NCBI GenBank assembly: GCA_004297495.1
Contig: SCTL01000344.1
Location: forward strand, 1 to 14,816
Length of the DNA: 14,816 nt
Source of the DNA: Verrucomicrobiota bacterium
GTDB lineage: Bacteria; Verrucomicrobiota; Verrucomicrobiia; Limisphaerales; JADLHS01
Direction of reading: 5' to 3'
Below the pieces are notes generated by a model. That model saw nothing but the letters and a program-made list of their open reading frames with translations, was not told the origin of the DNA and made no database searches. Shown here piece after piece: positions 1-6,249 of this stretch. The stretch's first letter is position 1. Each line of letters starts with the position of its first letter. The position numbers and the translations under genes were made by a program.

Positions 1-2
1 CG

Positions 3-593
3 AAGACGAGGTTGAATCCCAAGCGCATCGAACTTGCGCGACCACCTGAACCCGGGAATGGCCTCGAAGAATACTTTGGTTGCCCGGTGAAATATCGCGC
101 CACTCGCAATGCGCTCATTCTGCGCGTCGCCGACCTGGAGCGTCCTTTCGCCACACACAACGACGAACTTTTGCAAATGCTCGCGCCTCAGTTCGAGAAT
201 CAACTCAAGGCAGGGCGAACGAAACAGACCATTCTCGAACAGGTGAAGTGGGTGCTGAAGCGCCTGCTGTCCGGCAGTCGGCCCGACCTCGTCATGGTCG
301 CCAAGGAACTGGGCATGGGCGAGCGCACTTTGCAGCGTCGCATCACCGACGAGGGCACGACCTTCCGGCAACTGCTCAACGAAACCCGCCATGAATTGGT
401 CCGGCAATACTTGGGCGATTCATCGGTGGAGATCACCGAGGCGGCTTTTCTCGTCGGTTACCAAGATCCGAATTCATTCTATCGCGCGTTCCGCTCGTGG
501 GAGGGCAAGACGCCCGCCGAATGGCGCGCCGCGAATCAACTTCGCAAACCCAAAAAGGCCAACGCCCCGGCACATTCGTCGCCGCGCGCGTGA
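3..593 (+). CDS. AraC-family transcriptional regulator, 5'-truncated by window edge
   Basis: C-terminal part of an AraC/XylS DNA-binding regulator. The frame is open to the first bases of the window (no stop before codon 3-5), and full-length members are commonly 300 or more residues, so the true start lies upstream; the TTG at 12 is only the first possible start codon in view. The first ~60 visible residues (LARPPEPGNGLEEYFGCPV, then ADLERPF and HNDELLQML) match the end of the 'arabinose-binding domain of AraC' N-terminal region. Residues ~85-180 carry the two helix-turn-helix motifs: MVAKELGMGERTLQRRI and ITEAAFLVGYQDPNSFYRAF, closing with KTPAEWR. The tail after this is basic and proline/alanine rich. 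It sits 27 nt upstream of the mdaB-like gene on the same strand, so it probably controls, and may be cotranscribed with, that gene. The effector is unknown. Confidence 0.9.
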   Translation, partial: KTRLNPKRIELARPPEPGNGLEEYFGCPVKYRATRNALILRVADLERPFATHNDELLQMLAPQFENQLKAGRTKQTILEQVKWVLKRLLSGSRPDLVMVAKELGMGERTLQRRITDEGTTFRQLLNETRHELVRQYLGDSSVEITEAAFLVGYQDPNSFYRAFRSWEGKTPAEWRAANQLRKPKKANAPAHSSPRA

Positions 594-620
594 GTTATCC
601 ATTTAACCTATCGAACCAAA

Positions 621-1286
621 ATGAACATACTCATTATCAACGCTCACCTCACCTATCCCGGCTGGTCAGAGGGCAAGCTGAACCGCACCCTCATGGATGT
701 CGCGAAGAATTTTTTCGTGGAGCGTGGACATCAGGTCGCCGAGACCTTTGTTGAGCGGGGGTATAATCCCGGGGAAGAGGTGGAAAAACATGTGGCTGCT
801 GACCTCGTCATCCTCCAGACGCCAGTGAACTGGTTCGGCGCACCGTGGATTTACAAAAAATACGTGGACGAGGTCTTCAATGTCGGCCTGGCCAGGAAGG
901 TTTTCCTCGAAGGCGATGGCCGCACCCGCTCCGACCCCACTCGACAATATGGCACGGGTGGCAAAATGCAGGGAAGGAAGTTCATGATCTCTGCCACCTG
1001 GAATGCTCCGCGCGAAGCCTTCGACAATCCCGACGGCGTCTTATACGGCGGCAAAGGGACGGACGATCTATTCCTCAATATCACGTCCAACTACAAATTC
1101 TGCGGCTACGACATTCTCCCGGATTACGGGGCGTTCGATATATTCAAGAAGAACCCCGACATCCCGCGCGCGCTTGAAGACTACCAGCGGCATTTGGAGG
1201 AGCACTGCCTTGAGCTTGAAGACTTGGCGAATAAGACGAGCGCGGCCAACTTCCGCCAAGAAGTAGCAGCGCATTCACGGACTTAA
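621..1286 (+). CDS. mdaB: MdaB-like NAD(P)H:quinone oxidoreductase (flavodoxin fold)
   Basis: A 221-residue cytoplasmic flavoprotein of the MdaB/quinone reductase family, which in E. coli reduces quinones by two electrons using NADPH and protects against oxidative stress. The start MNILIINAH is the first beta strand of the flavodoxin fold. TPVNWFGAPWIYKKYVDEVF (residues ~67-86) and GTGGKMQGRKFMISATWNAP (~111-130) correspond to E. coli MdaB segments MPGWWMGAPWTVKKYIDDVF and GSGGLVQGKKYMLSLTWNAP as I remember them. DGRTRSDPTRQYG also has a direct equivalent. The protein is about 28 residues longer than E. coli MdaB (193), mostly a C-terminal tail after the family's end at YQRHLEEH. The ATG at 621 is 27 nt after the AraC gene and a SnoaL-like gene follows 37 nt after its stop, suggesting an operon. 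The exact electron acceptor cannot be told from sequence. Confidence 0.88.
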   Translation: MNILIINAHLTYPGWSEGKLNRTLMDVAKNFFVERGHQVAETFVERGYNPGEEVEKHVAADLVILQTPVNWFGAPWIYKKYVDEVFNVGLARKVFLEGDGRTRSDPTRQYGTGGKMQGRKFMISATWNAPREAFDNPDGVLYGGKGTDDLFLNITSNYKFCGYDILPDYGAFDIFKKNPDIPRALEDYQRHLEEHCLELEDLANKTSAANFRQEVAAHSRT

Positions 1287-1323
1287 AAACAGCATCGAAC
1301 GCCAGTTACTTTGAAATACAATT

Positions 1324-1746
1324 ATGACAACACCAGAAGCCAACAAACTCATCATGCTCCGTTTTACGGAGTTCATCAACACAGCCAGCGAGAAACTCGC
1401 TGTGGAGCTTATATCCCCGGACGCGGTATTCCATGTTCCCGGACGGCCTGAACCGATGCGCGGTCCGGCTGGCTACCTCGCAATCATCGGGATGACGCGG
1501 GGAGGCTTCCCTGACATCCAGTGGACGTTGGAGGAAACGATTGCCGAGGGGGACAAGGTGGCCGCACGTTTCACGATGCGGGGCACGCACCAAGGCGCTT
1601 TCTTCGGCGTCCCGCCGACCGGGAAGAAAATCGTGGTGCAGGCGATGAATTTCTACCGGCTGACTGGCGGGCAATTCGTCGAAGAACGCGGCCAGCCGGA
1701 TTTACTTGGGTTGCTACAGCAAATCGGTGCAGTGCCGGCAGCTTAA
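1324..1746 (+). CDS. SnoaL-like (NTF2-fold) protein
   Basis: A 140-residue protein with the layout of the SnoaL-like polyketide cyclase/NTF2 superfamily: an N-terminal helix (NKLIMLRFTEFINTA), the 'LISPDAVFHVPG' strand, a helix with GPAGYLAIIGMTRGGFPDIQWTLEE, then the paired strands EGDKVAARFTMRGTHQGAFFG and the characteristic PPTGKKIVVQAMNFYRLTGGQFVEERGQPD. The family includes small-molecule cyclases, epoxide hydrolase-like enzymes and many proteins of unknown role; in bacteria most 'SnoaL-like' genes are not polyketide enzymes, and no polyketide synthase is visible here. The position directly behind mdaB suggests a role in detoxification or modification of a small organic substrate. The stop is 34 nt from the convergent AraC gene's stop. 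Confidence 0.82.
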   Translation: MTTPEANKLIMLRFTEFINTASEKLAVELISPDAVFHVPGRPEPMRGPAGYLAIIGMTRGGFPDIQWTLEETIAEGDKVAARFTMRGTHQGAFFGVPPTGKKIVVQAMNFYRLTGGQFVEERGQPDLLGLLQQIGAVPAA

Positions 1747-1780
1747 GTGGGGTGGGTTTGACCAGATTGCAGCAAAGGGG

Positions 1781-2686
1781 TCACCGCTGCCGGCGATAGT
1801 CGCTCGGGGAAAGGCCGGTTTCCCGGCGGAAGATTTGCTCGAAGTGACTGGGATTCCTGTAGCCCACGTCGAGCGCGACTTCCACCACGCTCTTCTTCGT
1901 TTCGCGGAGCAAACGTTTCGCCTCATCCATCCGCAAGTTGATGTGGTAGTGCGACGGCGACGTGCCCGCAGCACTCTTGAACAAACGATTGAAATAAAAT
2001 TTGCTCAAGCCGGCTTGTGCCGCCAGCCGATTGAGGTTGAATTCTTCAGCGATATGCTCCCGCATCCAGTCCGTGATCTGCCGAAGCTTGTAACCCGGCA
2101 GTGACGGACTGCCGCTACGAGGCTCTTTAACCAGCTCAGCATAATTGCGCGCCAGATGGATGGCGATGGTTTGCGCGATACCTTGCAAAAAAAGCGGACT
2201 TGCCTTGCGTCGAAGCAATTCCTCGTGGACGCGCTCCATCAACGAATTCAACGCGGCGTCGGTGAAGGCTGAAATACTCTGCAGTTGGGCGTTCGCCGCA
2301 TCGTCGCCGAAAACTTCTTCCAGCGCCCGTTGCAGCAGCGGCAGTTCGATGAACACCGACATGGCTTCAAACGGCTCGGGTGTCAGCGTTTTCCAACGGC
2401 AATCATACGGAGCGCCGCCCGACGTGAGAAAGAGCGAGCCTCGTTTGATCCGGTGCGTGATCCACGGCTGGTTGCCTTCGCGTTCTTGAAATTCAACGTC
2501 GCCGGAAATTGTCCACGCCAGAAACGGCTCCCTGACGGACGGGAGCGGCAACGTATCAGATGCACGTGGCAAGGCCACAATCCATGCTTTGATGTCCTGC
2601 CACGCTTTGCCGCGCCCCAGGCGCAAACATTTTCCGCCCACATAACGCTCGAAGGCCTCGGCGGAGGTTGTTTCTGGAACTGGCAT
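1781..2686 (-). CDS. AraC-family transcriptional regulator with cupin-like sensor domain
   Basis: A 301-residue one-component regulator. Residues ~1-170 form a beta-rich sensor domain (FLAWTISGDVEFQEREG, RIKRGSLFLTSGGAPYDCRW) typical of cupin-type AraC N-termini. Residues ~195-300 are the DNA-binding domain with two HTH units, LNRLAAQAGLSKFYFNRLFK and VVEVALDVGYRNPSHFEQIF, ending in the family signature RRETGLSPSDYRRQR. The start codon ATG (2684-2686) gives MPVPETTSAEAFERYVGG. It lies 36 nt downstream of the NIPSNAP-like gene on the same strand, so the two may share a transcript, and is convergent with the AraC/mdaB/SnoaL group. The ligand is unknown; nothing in the sequence connects it to the neighbouring oxidoreductase beyond position. 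Confidence 0.92.
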   Translation of the reverse strand: MPVPETTSAEAFERYVGGKCLRLGRGKAWQDIKAWIVALPRASDTLPLPSVREPFLAWTISGDVEFQEREGNQPWITHRIKRGSLFLTSGGAPYDCRWKTLTPEPFEAMSVFIELPLLQRALEEVFGDDAANAQLQSISAFTDAALNSLMERVHEELLRRKASPLFLQGIAQTIAIHLARNYAELVKEPRSGSPSLPGYKLRQITDWMREHIAEEFNLNRLAAQAGLSKFYFNRLFKSAAGTSPSHYHINLRMDEAKRLLRETKKSVVEVALDVGYRNPSHFEQIFRRETGLSPSDYRRQR

Positions 2687-2722
2687 GGGGAAAGAATCGT
2701 TGACGCCGATCTTCGATCCGGG

Positions 2723-3538
2723 TCAAACCTGCGAATAGCCGGTCGGACGCAAAAGCACGTTGCTGATGCTACTCACAATGTCGGCGTCACCGTAGCCGGG
2801 TTGCGATTTCAACTTCTGCCATTCGGGGTCGGAACCGAACGCGCCCCATGCTTTCTCGCGTTCCCTTCCATTCTCGAATACCACCAAGTAAGTCAGATTC
2901 GGCATCTGTTCGCCGACGAGTGTTTCCCCAAAGAACACTGGCATCACGCCGGCACGCCGGAAAATGGCGATCTCACCGGAGTTGAACATCTCGATCTTTT
3001 TCTTGTTCGCCTTCTTGCTGTGGCTCTCGTAGGTGCGCAGCTCAAAGATGCGTGATTTGTTTTCGCCCGCAGGTTTTGGGACTTCCAGTTTCGGCATCCC
3101 CTCGAACGCAAGCATTAGCGAACTCTCGACCCGCACGTAAGATGGATCAGTCGCCGGCGCGTTGATGAATTCAGCGCCGGCCTTCTGGTAATTCTCATCG
3201 GCGCGCAGACGGTCGGTGGCGGTCACGAGGGACTCCGCAGTCTTGTGCGTAATGAGCACATACATCGTCGGATTGTCCGGTCCGACGGCGACGGTGAAAA
3301 CGCCCACGGGATTCATGCCCGCGCGATTCATGGCCGGGATGGTGGCGTTGCGATAGAAATCATCGAAGCGTTTCGTCATCGGGCCACGACGAAGGTGGTA
3401 ACGACGCAGTTCGTAAAGTTCCCGGGTCGGCTGGTTTTTCTCCCCGGCAGCGCGCAACGGCGTGGTCGTGGCAGCGGCGGCAACGGCGCCGAGGACGAGC
3501 GAAGATTTGAGAAACTCGCGGCGTTTCACGGAATTCAT
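2723..3538 (-). CDS. Tat-exported NIPSNAP-domain protein
   Basis: A 271-residue exported protein with two NIPSNAP-like ferredoxin-fold domains. I take the ATG at 3538 as start because it places a twin-arginine motif at residues 5-11 (KRREFLK) followed by a hydrophobic stretch (SSLVLGAVAAAATTT) and a likely cleavage near LRAAG; an in-frame TTG at 3565 would add nine residues before it and is less likely. Domain 1 (~residues 38-140) begins ELYELRRYHL and contains FYRNATIPAMNRAG; domain 2 (~160-265) begins RIFELRTYESHS and contains IAIFRRAGVMPVFFGETL and LVVFENGREREKAW. The repeated 'ELR.Y' start is the family hallmark. Such Tat-linked NIPSNAP proteins are frequent in Verrucomicrobiota and Planctomycetota; their biochemical role is not established. 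It is divergent from the 3630 gene, 91 nt apart, and upstream of the AraC gene. Confidence 0.88.
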   Translation of the reverse strand: MNSVKRREFLKSSLVLGAVAAAATTTPLRAAGEKNQPTRELYELRRYHLRRGPMTKRFDDFYRNATIPAMNRAGMNPVGVFTVAVGPDNPTMYVLITHKTAESLVTATDRLRADENYQKAGAEFINAPATDPSYVRVESSLMLAFEGMPKLEVPKPAGENKSRIFELRTYESHSKKANKKKIEMFNSGEIAIFRRAGVMPVFFGETLVGEQMPNLTYLVVFENGREREKAWGAFGSDPEWQKLKSQPGYGDADIVSSISNVLLRPTGYSQV

Positions 3539-3629
3539 TGTGGCTCTGGCCGCGAGGTTCTGCAATGCTCATGCAAGCCAATCGCATGAATACGTCCAGG
3601 AAGAACTGCATCCAATCGCCAGTTGAGTT

Positions 3630-4400
3630 ATGAAGGATTTTCTGTTCAGGATCGTTTGCTGGGGCGGCACGCTGGTTTGTCTGGCGAGTCACGCCGTCAC
3701 CGAACCTGCCACCAACGCGCCCGCGCCGGACTTGCGGGTGATCCTCGAACGCGCGCTCGAACGGGGGCGGCAGGAAGATGAAAACGACCGGGCCTTCAAG
3801 AGCGCCTACGGTTTTGCCCAGAGCAGGATACTGGAATACAAGAATCCGGGCGGTGAATTGAGGAAGCGCGAAGAGAAAAATCGCGTTCACGATCCGGCGA
3901 AGTTCACCGCCGATGCCGCGAAGGCAGCCGAAGCGAAGGCCAAAGCCCAGCGGCAACCGGTGCAGCGCAGCGACTTCCCGCTTACGCCGGAAACTCTGGC
4001 GCGGTTTGAGATCACGTTTGCGGGACACGACATCGTCAATGGCCGGCCGGCGTGGATGCTGGACTTGAAACCGTCGAAGAAGAAATTGCCGGAGAACAGT
4101 TTCAAAGATCGGATTTTGGCGCGCATGGCGGGGCGCATCTGGCTGGATGAAGCGGACGCGGCACTGGTGAAGGCGGACCTGCACCTGACGCGCAGCTTGA
4201 ATGTGGCGGGCGGATTGATCGGCGCGGTCTGGAAATTCAACTGCGCCCTGCTGCGCGGGCGCACGCCGGAAGGCTTCTGGTTCACCCAGCAACTCGACTG
4301 GCACCTGGAAGGCCGCGAGGTGATCCTGCAACGCGTCATTGATTGTCACGAGGAAAGAACCGCGGTGCAGAAACCAGAAACACCTGCCGCGGCACGTTGA
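3630..4400 (+). CDS. secreted hypothetical protein, LolA/outer-membrane-lipoprotein-sorting-like
   Basis: A 256-residue protein with an N-terminal signal peptide (hydrophobic core FRIVCWGGTLVCLASHAV, residues ~6-23). The middle is charged and alanine/lysine rich (AAKAAEAKAKAQRQ). From ~130 to 246 the pattern of alternating strands (ITFAGHDIVNGRPAWMLDL, GRIWLDEADAALVKADLHL, then an 'EGFWFTQQLDWHLEGREVIL' hairpin) resembles the half-barrel seen in LolA/LppX-like outer-membrane-sorting proteins and related periplasmic families. No lipobox cysteine is evident near a cleavage site, so it would be soluble periplasmic or secreted. Its in-frame stop overlaps a weak promoter-like sequence before the IscA gene. 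The function is unknown; the fold guess is by pattern only. Confidence 0.72.
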   Translation: MKDFLFRIVCWGGTLVCLASHAVTEPATNAPAPDLRVILERALERGRQEDENDRAFKSAYGFAQSRILEYKNPGGELRKREEKNRVHDPAKFTADAAKAAEAKAKAQRQPVQRSDFPLTPETLARFEITFAGHDIVNGRPAWMLDLKPSKKKLPENSFKDRILARMAGRIWLDEADAALVKADLHLTRSLNVAGGLIGAVWKFNCALLRGRTPEGFWFTQQLDWHLEGREVILQRVIDCHEERTAVQKPETPAAAR

Positions 4401-4425
4401 CGCGACCGGCCAGCGTGACTAGGCT
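4397..4425 (+). promoter_or_regulatory. possible sigma-70-type promoter before the IscA gene
   Basis: TTGACG (4397-4402) and TAGGCT (4420-4425) are separated by exactly 17 nt, 11 nt before the ATG at 4437. The -35 hexamer matches 5 of 6 consensus bases, but the -10 only 3 of 6, and the -35 overlaps the stop codon of the preceding gene. With so short a leader the transcript would leave almost no room for a ribosome site. Kept as a weak candidate only. Confidence 0.25.
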
Positions 4426-4436
4426 GTGGCAATCGA

Positions 4437-4823
4437 ATGATTGCCAAGCCACCATCGCCAACGACTTCACCAGCAAACTTTCGCGTGGCGGACGAGCGGT
4501 TGATCAAGCTCACGGCCAACGCCGCCGGCAAAGTCACAACGTTGCTCACCAGACAAGGACGGCCTGGAGGCGTGCTGCGCGTGGCGGTCGTGGGCGGCGG
4601 TTGCTCCGGCCTGCAATATAAAATGGATTTGCAAGACGCGCCGGCCAACCGGGATTTCCTTGTCGAATCCGCCGGCGTAAAAGTCGTCGTGGACCCGAAG
4701 AGCGCACTCTACGTGACCGGCAGCGAACTCGATTACAGCGATGCGCTGACCGAGGGCGGTTTCAAAGTGAAGAATCCGAACGCGGCCACGAGTTGTTCCT
4801 GCGGTGAAAGTTTTAGCGCCTGA
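4437..4823 (+). CDS. A-type Fe-S cluster carrier (IscA/ErpA/HesB family)
   Basis: A 128-residue A-type carrier that receives Fe-S clusters from a scaffold and hands them to apo-proteins in the cytoplasm. All three conserved cysteines are present: C56 in VVGGGCSGLQY and C120 and C122 in NAATSCSCGESFSA. The core LIKLTANAAGKVTTLL ... LRVAVVGGGCSG ... VVVDPKSALYVTGSELDY ... GGFKVKNPNA aligns along its length with E. coli ErpA/IscA. With the ATG at 4437 the N-terminus is ~16 residues longer than in ErpA, with a Pro/Ser/Thr-rich stretch (PPSPTTSP). An in-frame GTG at 4485 would give a standard-length protein, so the start is uncertain. It is followed 21 nt later by an HscB-like gene, supporting an Isc-type role. 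I cannot distinguish iscA from erpA by sequence reading. Confidence 0.92.
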   Translation: MIAKPPSPTTSPANFRVADERLIKLTANAAGKVTTLLTRQGRPGGVLRVAVVGGGCSGLQYKMDLQDAPANRDFLVESAGVKVVVDPKSALYVTGSELDYSDALTEGGFKVKNPNAATSCSCGESFSA

Positions 4824-4844
4824 CGCCCGCCTCTCCCACCGGCC

Positions 4845-5444
4845 ATGACGGATTATTTTGCCCTCTTGAACGAACCGCGGCGACCGTGGCTCGACGCGGA
4901 AGCGCTGAAGCAAAAATTCCACGCAGTGTCGGGCCCGCTGCATCCTGATCGTCATCACGCCAGCCCGCCAGCGGACCAGGAAGCGGCCAATGCTCGCTTT
5001 GCGGAGTTGAATTCGGCCTACAACTGCCTGCGCGAACCCAAGGAGCGCCTGCGTCATCTGCTCACCTTGGAAACCGGCGCGAGGCCGAAGGACTTGCACG
5101 AGATGCCCGCTGATCTTTCCGAAATGTTCATGCGCGTAGGCGCGTTGAATCGGCAAGTGGAATCATTTCTGAGCGAGCGGGCCAAGGCGAATTCTCCATT
5201 GTTGCGGGTCGGCTTTTTTGAACGAGCCCAGGAATGGTCGGACAAACTCGCGGCGTTGCAGCGGGAAATCTCCGCGCGAAGTTCCACCGTCCTGGAACAA
5301 GTGCGCGAACTGGATGGCCGGTGGCTGCGCGGTGGACCGCGCGCCCAGTTGTTGCCCCAATTGGAAAGTTGCTGGCGGTTGTTGAGCTTTTTCTCGCGCT
5401 GGAATGGTCAGGTCCAAGACCTCATCGTCCAACTAAACTTCTGA
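4845..5444 (+). CDS. hscB: HscB-like J-domain co-chaperone for Fe-S assembly
   Basis: A 199-residue J-protein. Residues ~1-80 form a J-domain of the HscB type: start DYFALLNEP (compare E. coli HscB DYFTLFGLP), the invariant HPD tripeptide at 33-35 in GPLHPDRH, then FAELNSAYNCLREPKERLRHLL. Residues ~90-199 form the C-terminal helical bundle (MPADLSEMFMRVGALN, a long charged helix, then LLSFFSRWNGQVQDLIVQL). HscB stimulates the ATPase of the Hsp70 HscA and brings the IscU scaffold to it; neither hscA, iscU nor fdx is visible here, so they must be elsewhere or absent. It lies 21 nt after the IscA-type gene and 1 nt before the next gene. It is about 28 residues longer than E. coli HscB (171). General DnaJ is unlikely, as there is no G/F or zinc region. 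Confidence 0.87.
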   Translation: MTDYFALLNEPRRPWLDAEALKQKFHAVSGPLHPDRHHASPPADQEAANARFAELNSAYNCLREPKERLRHLLTLETGARPKDLHEMPADLSEMFMRVGALNRQVESFLSERAKANSPLLRVGFFERAQEWSDKLAALQREISARSSTVLEQVRELDGRWLRGGPRAQLLPQLESCWRLLSFFSRWNGQVQDLIVQLNF

Positions 5445-5445
5445 A

Positions 5446-6135
5446 GTGAAACGCACCCTGCTCTCCTGCGCATTGATTATCGGATGCCTGTCCGCCACGG
5501 CGGCGGACTGGCAAACGGTGCTGACAAACATGCCGTTGCCCGCAGCGGTAACGGCGTTGACTCGGACGAATTGCGCCAGCGTCGTGTTGGGCGCATTCCA
5601 ATCCAACGCGGTCATCAAAGCGGTGATCTTCATGCCCGGCGCGACGGACGAGTTGTTCTTTTTCAAACGAGTGCAGGCTACGATCACCAACCGCCAGCCA
5701 AGTTTGCTTGATGCGCTCGCCGCCTTGACCAACCAGACGCCGCTCCGAATCGCGTTTCGCACGCCATTCTTGTTGATTCATTCGGACGAGGACGTCCTCG
5801 AACTGGAAGCCAAAGTCGTTCACGAAGCTACGCTGGCGAAACTAGAGGCCGAACGATGGCTTTCACCGTGCTCGTTTGAGGATCGCGACTGGGATTTTTT
5901 GTTGAAAGCTTGGGGACGCAAAAGCGGCGTTGAATTGCTTCCGAAATATCATTCGCCAGATTCGTGGCATTTCTATCGGCACACTTTCGCCGGATACAAC
6001 TTGAGCGGCTGGGAAACGATCCAGGTCACCGCGCTGGCTGGCAAAACGAAATTCACAATCCGCAAGAACGCCGTGGAGTTTGAGCCGGATTCCCGCATCG
6101 GCACCCTGCCCAAACTCGATTCCTTCCCCCGATAA
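5446..6135 (+). CDS. secreted protein of unknown function
   Basis: A 229-residue protein read from a GTG start 1 nt after the hscB stop, which implies translational coupling. The GTG is chosen because it gives an intact signal peptide: MKRTLLSCALIIGCLSATAADW, basic start, hydrophobic core and an AXA-like cleavage at ATAA. The mature part has a helix-strand pattern (LLDALAALTNQTPLRIAFRTPFLLIHSDEDVLELEAKVV) faintly like the small alpha/beta domains in secretin-type proteins, followed by a Trp/His-rich region (DWDFLLKAW, SPDSWHFYRHTFAGYNLSGWETI). No catalytic motif is recognised. It has no functional link to Fe-S biogenesis that I can see, so the coupling may be only positional. Followed by the gene-poor stretch 6136-6465. 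Confidence 0.75.
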   Translation: MKRTLLSCALIIGCLSATAADWQTVLTNMPLPAAVTALTRTNCASVVLGAFQSNAVIKAVIFMPGATDELFFFKRVQATITNRQPSLLDALAALTNQTPLRIAFRTPFLLIHSDEDVLELEAKVVHEATLAKLEAERWLSPCSFEDRDWDFLLKAWGRKSGVELLPKYHSPDSWHFYRHTFAGYNLSGWETIQVTALAGKTKFTIRKNAVEFEPDSRIGTLPKLDSFPR

Positions 6136-6146
6136 TCGCCGCGCCG

Positions 6147-6183
6147 TGTCTCAAAAATTGCGGCCCTGTCTCGCCACGGGACA
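6147..6183 (+). promoter_or_regulatory. candidate upstream activator site for the sigma-54 promoter
   Basis: Three TGTC half-sites lie here: TGTCTC at 6147-6152, TGTCTC at 6167-6172 (20 nt apart, two helical turns), and an inverted one, GGGACA, at 6178-6183. The last two form the near-palindrome TGTCTCGCCACGGGACA, whose 7-nt arms match at 6 of 7 positions. The palindrome centre (6175) is about 75 nt upstream of the predicted sigma-54 transcription start near 6250, a normal distance for binding of an enhancer-binding protein that acts by looping. The spacing and repetition are seen in the sequence; the function is inferred. Confidence 0.45.
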
Positions 6184-6223
6184 CTTTTGGCTTTTCGCGA
6201 CGGTTTTTATGCGGAAGAAAACG

Positions 6224-6239
6224 TGGCACGCCCATTGCA
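6224..6239 (+). promoter_or_regulatory. sigma-54 (-24/-12) promoter
   Basis: TGGCACGCCCATTGCA matches the RpoN consensus TGGCACRNNNNTTGCW at every defined base: GG at 6225-6226 and GC at 6237-6238, ten bases between them. Sigma-54 polymerase needs an AAA+ activator to open this kind of promoter. The predicted start is about 12 nt after the -12 GC, near 6249-6251. It points to the right, into a region without a convincing protein gene and toward the 3' end of the convergent GH57 gene. No other site of this quality was found by eye on either strand. Confidence 0.75.
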
Positions 6240-6249
6240 TACACCGAGG

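Noticed and set aside
1734..1794. Inverted repeat GCCGGCAGC / GCTGCCGGC spanning the convergent stops of the SnoaL-like and AraC genes
   Set aside because: Only 9 bp with a 43-nt loop, no T tract, and both arms lie within or next to coding sequence; too weak to call a terminator.
2285..3055. Open frame on the + strand across the AraC/NIPSNAP junction
   Set aside because: Antisense to two well-supported genes, with a low-complexity product and no motif.
3539..3629. Divergent gap between the NIPSNAP gene and the 3630 gene
   Set aside because: Must contain two promoters, but I saw no convincing -10/-35 or -24/-12 element or operator to report.
3360..4349. 329-codon minus-strand frame opposite the 3630 gene
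   Set aside because: Arg/Pro/Gln-rich antisense product that overlaps the start of the NIPSNAP gene on the same strand; the + strand gene has a proper signal peptide and fold pattern.
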